This document shows positions 35,764-43,275 of a stretch of 64,000 nucleotides of DNA, piece after piece. Position numbers and translations under genes: made by a program. This DNA is from Croceicoccus marinus (GTDB lineage Bacteria > Pseudomonadota > Alphaproteobacteria > Sphingomonadales > Sphingomonadaceae): positions 1 to 64,000 of the forward strand of contig NZ_CP019602.1 in the NCBI RefSeq assembly GCF_001661675.2, given 5' to 3'. Below the pieces are notes generated by a model. It did no database searches. It saw only the letters and a program-made list of their open reading frames with translations, and had not been told where the DNA came from. Each line of letters starts with the position of its first letter. Position 1 is the stretch's first letter.

Positions 35764-36678
35764 CTACAGCCCCGCGTATAATGCCAGCATCTGCGCCCAA
35801 GCCTTCTCCGCCTCTGCCTGGTCATAGGCGGGGCTGTCGAGCACGGTCCAGCCGTGGTCGGCGGGATAGACGATCACCTCGATCGGCGCGCCGATCGCGG
35901 CAGCGGCTTCGCGCAGGGCCTGCTTGGCTTCGGGCTGCTTGGCGTCGTCGTCCTGCGAGATAGCGGCGAGGTAGGAGGTGCCCGGCTGCATCATGCGGTG
36001 CGGGCTCTGCGGGGAATCGGTGACCAGCCCGCCGCCATGCATCGATGCGGCGGCCCTGACCCGGCCGGGCACGGCGGCGGCGGCGTAGAAGGTCCACGAA
36101 CCGGTCATGCAATGCCCGTTCGCGCCGATGCCGCGCGCGGTGTCCACCGCCTCCTGCGCGTCGAGCCAGGCGACATAGGCCCTGGCGTCCTGCATCACCG
36201 CGTCCGGCGTGTTCTGTTCGCGCCAGGGACCGACCTTCGAGAAACCCTCCAGGTTCATGAAGGCGGCGAAATCGGCGAATTGCTGGCCGCTGACCGAGCG
36301 GTAGTATGGATTGGGGTGCAGCACCGCATAGCCTTCGCCCGCCAGCCTTTCGGCCATCTGCTGCGAGGCGGGGCGCACGCCCGCGATGTCGGGCCACATG
36401 ATGATGCCGGGATGCGTGCCCTGCGCGGGGTGATAGAAGGTCGCGTCGGCGGTTCCGGCGGCGGTCGGGATCGACACCTGCGAGCGCACCACGCCCGAAC
36501 CGGTCGCGGCGGCATCCTGCGCGCCCGCCCCCTCGGTCGCCGCCGCGCAGCCCGCCAGCAGCGCCGCGCCGCCCATGGCGCCAAAGCTGCGCCGGTTCAT
36601 CGCGCCAGCATTCATCGCGCCGGAGTTCATCGCGCCCTTGTTCTTCGCCATTTCGGCAAGCTGGCGTTGGTCGCACAT
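35764..36678 (-). CDS. Dienelactone hydrolase-family lipoprotein
   Basis: A 304-residue exported alpha/beta hydrolase. The N-terminus holds GAMN repeats, then MNRRSFGAMGGAALLAGC, a twin-arginine-like signal ending in a lipobox with the modified Cys near residue 43. The hydrolase part contains HPGIIMWPDIAG, ANGHCMTGSW (nucleophile Cys of the DLH triad near residue 190) and PADHGWTVLDSPAYD (His near residue 278). DLH enzymes open lactone rings; the natural substrate is unknown. MCDQRQLAEM at 36678 is the start because a GAGGAG site lies seven bases upstream. Confidence 0.85.
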   Translation of the reverse strand: MCDQRQLAEMAKNKGAMNSGAMNAGAMNRRSFGAMGGAALLAGCAAATEGAGAQDAAATGSGVVRSQVSIPTAAGTADATFYHPAQGTHPGIIMWPDIAGVRPASQQMAERLAGEGYAVLHPNPYYRSVSGQQFADFAAFMNLEGFSKVGPWREQNTPDAVMQDARAYVAWLDAQEAVDTARGIGANGHCMTGSWTFYAAAAVPGRVRAAASMHGGGLVTDSPQSPHRMMQPGTSYLAAISQDDDAKQPEAKQALREAAAAIGAPIEVIVYPADHGWTVLDSPAYDQAEAEKAWAQMLALYAGL

Positions 36679-36783
36679 CGGCATTCTCCTCACACGTCCC
36701 GTCGGGGTGCGAGGATAGGCGCAGATGGGCCGGAAACAACCGCTGTTTCGCAAGTGCCCCGATGGGCAGGGCTTCGGTTGTTT

Positions 36784-37809
36784 TCAGCGCCGTGTCAGCG
36801 CGGCTTCGCTTTCGTCCAGCAGGCTGGCGATGATGTCGGCGACGGGTTCTTCCTTTTTCACCATGCCGACCGACTGGCCCGCCATCAGCGAGCCATTCTC
36901 GATGTCGCCGTCGATCACCGCGCGGCGCAAGGCGCCCGCCCAGTAATGCTCGATCTGCAATTGGGCTTCGGACATGGCGATGCCTTCGCCGTCGAGGAGG
37001 CCTGCGACTTCGCGCTGCTTGGTGGTGAACGCCTCGGTGCCCTTGTTCTTCAGCGCGCGGACCGGGATCACCGGCAGGCGCGCATCGACCTGCACGCTGG
37101 CGACCGCGTCGCGCGCACCGGCGCGGAAGAACGCCTTCTTGAAATCGGGATGCGCGATGCTTTCGGTCGCCGCGGCGAAACGCGTGCCCAGCTGCACGCC
37201 GACTGCGCCCATTTCCAGATAGCCCGCGATCGCCTCGCCCCGCCCGATGCCGCCTGCGACGAACACCAGATGGTCGGCGGACAGTTCGGGCAGGAATTCC
37301 TGCGCCAGCACGCTGGTCGAGACGGGGCCGATATGGCCGCCTGCCTCCATCCCCTCGATCACCATGGCGTCGGCGCCCGAACGCAGCAGCTTCTTCGCCA
37401 GCGCCAGCGTGGGGGCGAAGCAGATGACCTTGGCGCCGCCGTTCCGTGAATTTCCGGCCTTGATCGCCTCGACGCTGCCCTTGGGGGGCAGGCCGCCCGC
37501 CAGCACGACATGCGTCACCGCGTGCTTCGCGCAAACATCGATCAGGTCCATGATCTGCGGGTGCATGGTGATGAGGTTCACGCCGAAGGGCTTGTCGGTC
37601 ATGCTCCGGGTGGCCGCGATCTCGGCATCCAGCAGCTCGGGCGTCATCGCTCCGCAGGCGATCACGCCGAAGCCGCCCGCGTTCGAAATGGCGGATACCA
37701 GGTTGCGTTCGGACACCCAGCTCATCGCGCCGCACATGATCGCGTGTTCGCTGCCGAGGAATTCGGCGCCGCGCGCCATCAGCGCGTGGGTCTTGGGGTG
37801 GCTGGTCAT
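36784..37809 (-). CDS. Nitronate monooxygenase-family FMN enzyme
   Basis: A 341-residue FMN-binding TIM-barrel of the nitronate monooxygenase/2-nitropropane dioxygenase family. ISNAGGFGVIACGAM near residue 42, the GVNLITMHPQ segment, VIEGMEAGGHIGPV near residue 148 (with the active-site His of this family in GGHIG), and VFVAGGIGRGEAIAGYLEMGA near residue 190 are conserved. It oxidises nitronates or related compounds with O2; enoyl-ACP reductase FabK has the same fold and cannot be wholly excluded. It is monocistronic, with the DLH gene following after 105 bases. Confidence 0.88.
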   Translation of the reverse strand: MTSHPKTHALMARGAEFLGSEHAIMCGAMSWVSERNLVSAISNAGGFGVIACGAMTPELLDAEIAATRSMTDKPFGVNLITMHPQIMDLIDVCAKHAVTHVVLAGGLPPKGSVEAIKAGNSRNGGAKVICFAPTLALAKKLLRSGADAMVIEGMEAGGHIGPVSTSVLAQEFLPELSADHLVFVAGGIGRGEAIAGYLEMGAVGVQLGTRFAAATESIAHPDFKKAFFRAGARDAVASVQVDARLPVIPVRALKNKGTEAFTTKQREVAGLLDGEGIAMSEAQLQIEHYWAGALRRAVIDGDIENGSLMAGQSVGMVKKEEPVADIIASLLDESEAALTRR

Positions 37810-37933
37810 GTCGTCGATGCGTCCTGGGTAAGATGGCGTTGCGGGGCTTTAGGCAGCGGGCGCGATCACGGCAAGAGCGGGCAGGCAGTTCTGTGGGCAG
37901 GGGGCTGTGAGCCGGGGCCACTGGGGGGCAGGT

Positions 37934-37975
37934 GAACGGGCCCAGGGGAACGGGCCCAAGGATACGGGCCCAAGG
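37934..37975. repeat. Three tandem 14-base GGGCCC repeats
   Basis: Units GAACGGGCCCAGGG, GAACGGGCCCAAGG and ATACGGGCCCAAGG follow one another in the gap between the nitronate monooxygenase and DUF421 genes. Confidence 0.7.
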
Positions 37976-38061
37976 GGGGACGGGAACGACGACCGGCGGG
38001 CTGCGTAGGGTGGGCAGGGGCCGTCATCGACCGGCCCGTTCCAATCGAAAGGGGGCGCGGC

Positions 38062-38589
38062 ATGGACATGCTATTCGGCGAGGATCTGGGCGCGGCGGTG
38101 CTGCGCGGGTTGGTGCTGGGCGCGTTCGCGCTGATGTGGGTCGTGCTGCTGGTGCGCATACTGGGGCTGCGCAGCTTTTCGAAGATGACCAATTTCGATT
38201 TCGTGATGACCATCGCGATGGGCTCGCTGATCGCCTCGGCCTCGCAGTCCGAGAATATCCTGCCGTTTCTGCAGGGGCTGGCCGCGATGGTGTCGCTGTT
38301 CGCGGTGCAATGGACCGCCGCGCGCCTGCGCAAGTCGTCGGACAAGGTGGAGGCCGCGATCAGCAACACGCCGCTGGTTCTGATGCGCAACGGCGAATAT
38401 TGCGAAGAGGCGCTGAAGGCCACCCGCGTCAGCCGCAACGACCTTGTCGCCAAGCTGCGCGAGGCGAATGTGATGGATTTTTCCGAAGTGCGCGCGGTCG
38501 TGCTGGAAACGACCGGCGACATCTCGGTCCTGCACGGCGACCATCTGAACGAATCGCTGCTGAAGGGAGTTGCGCGTGGACCGGACTAG
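38062..38589 (+). CDS. DUF421-family membrane protein (YetF-like)
   Basis: The 175-residue protein has three N-terminal transmembrane segments (about residues 10-85) and a cytosolic DUF421 domain (about 85-170). Conserved blocks are LVRILGLRSFSKMTNFDFVMTIAMGS, SNTPLVLMRNGEYCEEALKATRVSRNDL and KLREANVMDFSEVRAVVLET. YetF/YcaP-type proteins are inner-membrane proteins of unknown function. ATG 38062 is preceded by AAGGGGG. It precedes the DUF1328 gene on the same strand. Confidence 0.88.
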   Translation: MDMLFGEDLGAAVLRGLVLGAFALMWVVLLVRILGLRSFSKMTNFDFVMTIAMGSLIASASQSENILPFLQGLAAMVSLFAVQWTAARLRKSSDKVEAAISNTPLVLMRNGEYCEEALKATRVSRNDLVAKLREANVMDFSEVRAVVLETTGDISVLHGDHLNESLLKGVARGPD

Positions 38590-38700
38590 GTGGCCTGACC
38601 AGGAGACCTGACTGGGGCCCGGATCGCGGCGTATCGGGAACGATGCGCGTGGCGGCCCATTGGACAGGCAGACACTCTCGATCCAATGCGGAGAAACATC

Positions 38701-38883
38701 ATGTACGGCTGGGCCTTCCTGTTCGCCATCGTCGCGCTGGTCGCGGCCATCTTCGGCTTTAGCGGCGTCGCCGGTACGCTGGCCAATATCGCGCTGATCA
38801 TCTTCCTGATCGCCCTGGTGGCGACGGCGGTGTTCTTCTTCATGGGCTGGAAGGCGGCGAAGGCGGTCGACCGCAAGCTCTAG
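38701..38883 (+). CDS. DUF1328-family small membrane protein
   Basis: A 60-residue peptide of two transmembrane segments: [20 protein letters not shown] and [39 protein letters not shown] matches DUF1328 (YtjA family), small inner-membrane proteins widespread in proteobacteria and often stress-induced. Function is unknown. GGAG seven bases upstream decides ATG 38701. The 3' end overlaps the rlmE stop on the other strand by four bases (38880-38883). Confidence 0.85.
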   Translation: MYGWAFLFAIVALVAAIFGFSGVAGTLANIALIIFLIALVATAVFFFMGWKAAKAVDRKL

Positions 38884-39557
38884 ATCACCCGGTCCTCCGG
38901 CGCGCCCTTGCAGCCGCTGGCGATGACGTACCATTCGCTGCTGTCCTTGCGGCTGGCGGGCGGCTTGGCGTGCTTGACCGTGGCGAAGTGCTTTTTCAGG
39001 ATGCTGAGCAGCGCGGTATCGGTGCCGCCAGCAAACACCTTGGCGACGAAGGTGCCGCCTTCGGCCAGGGTGCGGATCGCGAAATCGGCGGCGGCCTCGA
39101 CCAGGCCCATGGTGCGCAGATGGTCGGTCTGCTTGTGGCCCACCGTGTTCGCCGCCATGTCGGACAGCACCAGGTCGGGCGCTTCGCCCAGCGCGTCCAT
39201 CAGCGCGTCCGGCGCCTTGTCGTCCATGAAATCCATCTGGAAGATCGTGACGCCCGGAATCGGATCGACTTCCAGCAGGTCGATGCCGACGATTTTTGCC
39301 TGCGGACTTTTCTTCGCCACCAGCTGCGCCCAGCCGCCCGGCGCGATGCCCAGGTCGACGACGGCGCGCGTGCCCTTCAGCAGGCCGAATTTCTCGTCCA
39401 GTTCGGCCAGCTTGAACGCGGCGCGGCTGCGGTATCCCTCGGCCTTGGCCTTGGCGACATAGGGGTCGTTCAATTGCCGCGCCAGCCAGCGTGCGCTGCT
39501 GGCGGTGCGCTTCTTGTTGCTTTTCAGCTTCTGACGGTCGCTTCCCGATCTGCTCAT
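38880..39557 (-). CDS. rlmE: 23S rRNA (uridine2552-2'-O)-methyltransferase RlmE
   Basis: RlmE (RrmJ/FtsJ) methylates the 2'-OH of U2552 in 23S rRNA using SAM. The 225-residue protein has [17 protein letters not shown] (SAM motif), [36 protein letters not shown] and [12 protein letters not shown], containing the K-D-K-E catalytic tetrad. Length is normal. It follows the ppx/gppA gene by nine bases and is likely co-transcribed with it; the overlap with the DUF1328 gene is only four bases. Confidence 0.95.
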   Translation of the reverse strand: MSRSGSDRQKLKSNKKRTASSARWLARQLNDPYVAKAKAEGYRSRAAFKLAELDEKFGLLKGTRAVVDLGIAPGGWAQLVAKKSPQAKIVGIDLLEVDPIPGVTIFQMDFMDDKAPDALMDALGEAPDLVLSDMAANTVGHKQTDHLRTMGLVEAAADFAIRTLAEGGTFVAKVFAGGTDTALLSILKKHFATVKHAKPPASRKDSSEWYVIASGCKGAPEDRVI

Positions 39558-39566
39558 CGCCCGGCC

Positions 39567-40871
39567 CTAGAGCGGTTGTTCGCGCGGCGATAGGGGGCGT
39601 GCCAGCGAACCCGAATGCGCGTGGGTGCCGCCCATCAGCGATCGCAGGATCCCCTCGCGGATGCCGCGGTCGGCCACGCCCAGCCGCGTCGCGGGCCACA
39701 GGTCCAGGATCGTTTCCAGTATCGCGCAGCCCGCCACCACCAGCTCGGCGCGGTCGTGGCCGATGCAGGGCAGTTCGGCGCGCTGGCCGAAATCCATGGT
39801 CGACAGATCGCTGGCGATCCCGCGCATCGCCTGCGCCGGAACGATCAGCCCGTCGACCGCCTGCCGGTCGTATTGTTCAAGCCCCAGATGCACGCTGGCC
39901 AGGGTGGTGACCGTGCCGCTGGTGCCCAGCAGGCGGGGGCCGTTCTCGTCCTCTTGCCGGGGGATGGTGCGGAAGGGTTCCAGCCGGCGCGAGAACTGGC
40001 GAAAGCTGTCCGCCACCTTGCGCCGCATGTCGCGGTAGCGGGCAAGGCGCTGCGCATCGTCCTCGCCCTCCTGTGCGGGGAAACTCTCGGTCAGCGAGAC
40101 GACGCCCCAGGGCACCGATTGCCAGTCGAGGATGCGGGGAACGACATCGCCGGTCTCGATCAGCACCAGCTCGGTCGATCCGCCGCCGATGTCGAAGATC
40201 ATCGCGGGGCCTTCGCCGCGTTCCAGCAGCACATGGCAGCCCAGCACCGCCAGCCGCGCCTCTTCCTGAGCGCTGATGACGTCGAGCACGATGCCGGTTT
40301 CCTCGCGCACGCGGTCGATGAAATCCTGCCCGTTGGACGCGCGTCGGCACGCCTCGGTCGCGACGCTGCGCGCGAGGTGGACGTTGCGGCGCCGCAGTTT
40401 CTGCGAGCAGACCTTCAGGGCGCCCAGCGCCCGCTCCATCGCCTCGTCCGACAGGCGGCCGCTTTGGGCCAGCCCCTCGCCAAGGCGCACGACGCGGCTG
40501 AACGCGTCGATCACCATGAAGTTCTCCCCCTGCGCGCGGGCGATCAGCAGGCGGCAGTTGTTGGTGCCGAGGTCGATCGCTGCATACGCCTGCCGCGATG
40601 CGGTCGAGGGGGGGGCAGGCTTGTCGGGATGGCCGTCGGGGCGCCGCGGCGCCGTAGCGCCGTCGTCACCGGAACGCCTTTCGGGTGGGTGTTTGCCGTT
40701 CTTGCGGGATGGAGCGCGGCCAGCCGGCCTGCCATCCGAGTTCTTTACGCCGGCAGCGGGACCCGATCTGCCCTTGCGGGCCTCTCTGTCCGGATCGGCG
40801 TGAGCACGGCGACGACCGCGCGATGAGCGCCGATCCCCGTCATGCGATGCCGGCGGAAGCGATTCCGCCAT
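39567..40871 (-). CDS. Ppx/GppA phosphatase
   Basis: A 434-residue exopolyphosphatase/guanosine pentaphosphatase of the actin-like ATPase fold. AIDLGTNNCRLLIARAQG (near residue 97) and IFDIGGGSTELVLI (near residue 223) are the two phosphate-binding loops. The enzyme removes terminal phosphate from polyphosphate or pppGpp. The first 90 residues are an Arg/Pro/Ser-rich, probably disordered extension that is unusual in length. The length otherwise corresponds to short (two-domain) forms without a C-terminal HD domain. rlmE follows after nine bases. Confidence 0.9.
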   Translation of the reverse strand: MAESLPPASHDGDRRSSRGRRRAHADPDREARKGRSGPAAGVKNSDGRPAGRAPSRKNGKHPPERRSGDDGATAPRRPDGHPDKPAPPSTASRQAYAAIDLGTNNCRLLIARAQGENFMVIDAFSRVVRLGEGLAQSGRLSDEAMERALGALKVCSQKLRRRNVHLARSVATEACRRASNGQDFIDRVREETGIVLDVISAQEEARLAVLGCHVLLERGEGPAMIFDIGGGSTELVLIETGDVVPRILDWQSVPWGVVSLTESFPAQEGEDDAQRLARYRDMRRKVADSFRQFSRRLEPFRTIPRQEDENGPRLLGTSGTVTTLASVHLGLEQYDRQAVDGLIVPAQAMRGIASDLSTMDFGQRAELPCIGHDRAELVVAGCAILETILDLWPATRLGVADRGIREGILRSLMGGTHAHSGSLARPLSPREQPL

Positions 40872-41103
40872 GTTTTCAACTTTCCAAATTCACATCGACC
40901 GCGCCGGACCTGTGGCGCGGGGGACCTGCCGGTGATGCTAACGGCCGCGATGCACGCTGGCAAGCGCGCTGGGGCGAGAGCATGGCGCGCCGGATCGTTC
41001 GGCGGTCGGGCACCTCCATCCCGTCACCGCCGGGGCGCAGACCAGAAAGCCGGTTGACCCGCGCCCCGCCCCGCGCTAATGGCGCGCCCCTCACCCAGCG
41101 TGA

Positions 41104-41177
41104 TGCCCCGTCGTCTAATGGTAAGACTACGGACTCTGACTCCGTCAATCGAGGTTCGAATCCTCGCGGGGCATCCA
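41104..41177 (+). tRNA. tRNA-Gln (CUG anticodon)
   Basis: The 74-base sequence folds as a complete tRNA. The acceptor stem pairs TGCCCCG with CGGGGCA, the anticodon arm is ACGGA-CTCTGAC-TCCGT with anticodon CTG at 41136-41138 (glutamine), the T loop is GGTTCGAAT, and CCA is encoded. It is isolated from other RNA genes, and no integrase is next to its 3' end. Confidence 0.95.
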
Positions 41178-41240
41178 TCTCCCCCTACCAGACCCCTGCC
41201 CGCGCCAGTCGTCATTCGCAGCCGTTCGGCGCGTCTGGAC

Positions 41241-41280
41241 GATGGATCGGCTTGCGGCTGCGTGGTAAGCGCCGTCCATC
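41241..41280 (+). promoter_or_regulatory. Leader hairpin upstream of metY
   Basis: GATGGA...TCCATC pairs around an inner stem (CGGCTT with AAG-CG-CCG) and a GCGGCTGCGTGGT loop, ending 28 bases before the metY start. Its position fits a translational or transcriptional control structure. CGGCTTGC resembles the core of SAM-II riboswitches, but the rest does not match well. Confidence 0.4.
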
Positions 41281-41308
41281 ACTCAGAACATAGCGGATGG
41301 GGAACCCG

Positions 41309-42598
41309 ATGGCCGACCATAGACTCGAAACGATGACCGTGCATGCCGGGTGCGAGCCCGATCCCACGACCAATGCGCGGATCACGCCGATCTATCAGAC
41401 GGCAAGCTATGTCTTCGACAGCGCCGAGCATGCCGCCGACCTGTTCGCGTTGAAGCAGTTCGGGAACATCTATTCGCGCATCATGAACCCCACCAATGAT
41501 GCGCTGGAAGGCAAGATCGCCGCGCTGGAAGGCGGTGTCGGCGCGCTGGGCGTGGCGAGCGGGCATGCGGCGCAGCTTGTCGCATTCCACACGCTGATGG
41601 AGCCGGGCTGCAACATCGTCGCAGCGCGCAGGCTGTATGGCGGATCGCTCAACCAGATGGGCGAGGCATTTCGCAAGTTCGGCTGGGAAACCCGCTTCGT
41701 CGATGTCGACGAGCCGGAGAACGTGCGCGCGGCGATGGACGACAAGACCCGCTGCGTCTTCATCGAAAGCCTGGCCAATCCGGGCGGCGTCGTTACCGAC
41801 ATCGCGGCCATCGCCGACATCGCGCATGACGGCGGCGTGCCGCTGATCGTCGACAACACCATGGCGACCCCGATGCTGTGCCGCCCGTTCGAGCACGGCG
41901 CGGATATCGTCACCCATTCGACCACCAAGTTCCTGAACGGCCACGGCAATGCGGTGGGCGGGGTGATCGTCGATTCGGGCAGGTTCGACTGGAAGGCGCA
42001 AGCCGGCAAGTTCCCCAGCCTGACGCAGCCGAACGGGTCCTATCATGGCGCGGTGCTGGTCGATGCGCTGGAACCGGTGGGGCCGGTCGCCTTCATCATC
42101 GCCTGCCGCGTGCTGGGCCTGCGCGATCTTGGGCCGGCGCTGGCGCCGCAGAACGCATGGCTGGCGCTGACCGGCATGGAAACGCTGGCGCTGCGGATGG
42201 AGCGGCACTGCGCCAATGCGCTGGCGGTCGCCCAGTGGCTCGAGCGGCACCAGAAGATCGAATGGGTGTCCTATGCCGGGCTCGAGGGCAATCGCTACAA
42301 GCCGCTGGCCGACAAATATCTGGGCGGCAAGGGCGGGGCGGTGTTCACCTTTGGCGTCAAGGGCGGGTTCGAGGCGGGCGTCAAGCTGGTCTCCAGCCTC
42401 AAGCTGTTCAGCCATCTTGCCAATATCGGCGACACGCGCTCGCTGATCATCCACCCGGCATCGACCACGCACAGCCAGCTTGAGGGCGAGGAGCTGATCG
42501 CGGCGGGCGCGGGGCCCGATGTCGTTCGGATCTCGGTGGGGATCGAGCATGTTGGCGACATCATCGCCGACCTGGAGGAAGGGCTCAAAGGCATCTGA
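41309..42598 (+). CDS. metY: O-acetylhomoserine aminocarboxypropyltransferase (homocysteine synthase)
   Basis: The 429-residue PLP enzyme belongs to the Cys/Met metabolism family. It makes homocysteine from O-acetyl- or O-succinylhomoserine and sulphide. Signatures are RITPIYQTASYVF, GNIYSRIMNPTNDALEG, GVASGHAAQLVAF and ADIVTHSTTKFLNGHGNAVGG, where Lys in STTKF binds PLP. The longer insert and the C-terminus FKG-type GLKGI are typical of MetY, not MetB/MetC. MADHRLET at 41309 has a GGGGAA ribosome site; an ATG four codons upstream is possible. The hairpin at 41241-41280 may regulate it. Confidence 0.92.
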   Translation: MADHRLETMTVHAGCEPDPTTNARITPIYQTASYVFDSAEHAADLFALKQFGNIYSRIMNPTNDALEGKIAALEGGVGALGVASGHAAQLVAFHTLMEPGCNIVAARRLYGGSLNQMGEAFRKFGWETRFVDVDEPENVRAAMDDKTRCVFIESLANPGGVVTDIAAIADIAHDGGVPLIVDNTMATPMLCRPFEHGADIVTHSTTKFLNGHGNAVGGVIVDSGRFDWKAQAGKFPSLTQPNGSYHGAVLVDALEPVGPVAFIIACRVLGLRDLGPALAPQNAWLALTGMETLALRMERHCANALAVAQWLERHQKIEWVSYAGLEGNRYKPLADKYLGGKGGAVFTFGVKGGFEAGVKLVSSLKLFSHLANIGDTRSLIIHPASTTHSQLEGEELIAAGAGPDVVRISVGIEHVGDIIADLEEGLKGI

Positions 42599-42936
42599 TC
42601 GCGGCTGCGGCGGGGCGCAAGTGCGGACCGGGCTTGGCGGTGCGCTTCGCCGCGAGGAACGTCGGGGCGGTATCGCGCGGGTGGCGAGATCGTGCAGATC
42701 CGGTCGGTCCACAAGTCGGCCGGATCGCCGATCGAGACGGCCAGCCCCATCGGCCATGTCTTCGAGCAGGATGGGTCGCCCGTTCGGCGCGGGCCAACCG
42801 AACGGATCGCCCGTGATCTTCATCTGCGATACGGCCGCTGAAGAAGTCGCGCGCATCATCATTGTGGGCGCATTGGCGCCGGCGATCTTCCGGGACCCCG
42901 CAAATAGCGCGCCGGGCGGCGACCGACCGCGCGCGA
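42599..42936. other. Gap after metY, possibly a decayed gene
   Basis: No intact gene is supported in these 338 bases. On the minus strand a fragment MKITGDPFGWPAPNGRPILL (about 42760-42822) reads well but is disrupted by frame changes. ILSPP-like codons continue in other frames, so this may be a frameshifted small gene or chance coding. Confidence 0.35.
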
Positions 42937-43215
42937 TCAGCGGCGCTGGCGTTCCATAAGCTCGACCAGCTCGTTGAACTTGGCGCGCTGCTGCCCCTCG
43001 TCGCCCGAGGCGATGGCCTCGGCGACGCAGCTGGCGGCATGGTCCTTGAGCACTTCGCTCTCAACCTTGGCGAGGGCGGATTTCACCGCCTGCATCTGGG
43101 TGAGGATGTCCATGCAATAGCGGCCTTCCTCGATCATCTTGCCGATGCCGCGCACCTGTCCCGCGATGCGGTTGAGGCGCTTCACCTTGGCGTCGATATT
43201 GGTGTCGCAGGTCAT
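42937..43215 (-). CDS. csoR: CsoR/RcnR-family metal-sensing repressor
   Basis: A 92-residue all-helical repressor of the CsoR/RcnR/FrmR family. Cys34, His59 and Cys63 (YCMDIL and HAASCV) form the CsoR-type Cu(I) site; RcnR- and FrmR-type sets would differ at these positions. NRIAGQVRGIGKMIEEGR is the first-helix DNA-binding block. CsoR releases operator DNA when it binds Cu(I). It is divergent from copA, with a 60-base gap carrying the palindrome at 43230-43248 that it most likely binds. Confidence 0.9.
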   Translation of the reverse strand: MTCDTNIDAKVKRLNRIAGQVRGIGKMIEEGRYCMDILTQMQAVKSALAKVESEVLKDHAASCVAEAIASGDEGQQRAKFNELVELMERQRR

Positions 43216-43229
43216 GGAAGCCCTCTTGC

Positions 43230-43248
43230 TATACCCTGGGGGGGTATA
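43230..43248. promoter_or_regulatory. CsoR-type operator dyad
   Basis: TATACCC-N5-GGGTATA is a perfect seven-base dyad around a G-rich centre, as seen in CsoR/RcnR operators. It lies between the divergent csoR and copA starts, so it can control both. Confidence 0.65.
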
Positions 43249-43275
43249 TATCTGCACGGCAGGAGAAAACAAGAC

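Noticed and set aside
41104..41177. Genomic-island attachment site at tRNA-Gln
   Set aside because: No integrase or duplicated 3' tRNA end was seen, and flanking genes are housekeeping.
42760..42862. Intact small gene on the minus strand beginning MKITGDPFGW
   Set aside because: The reading frame does not continue as a coherent protein; left as a possible decayed fragment only.
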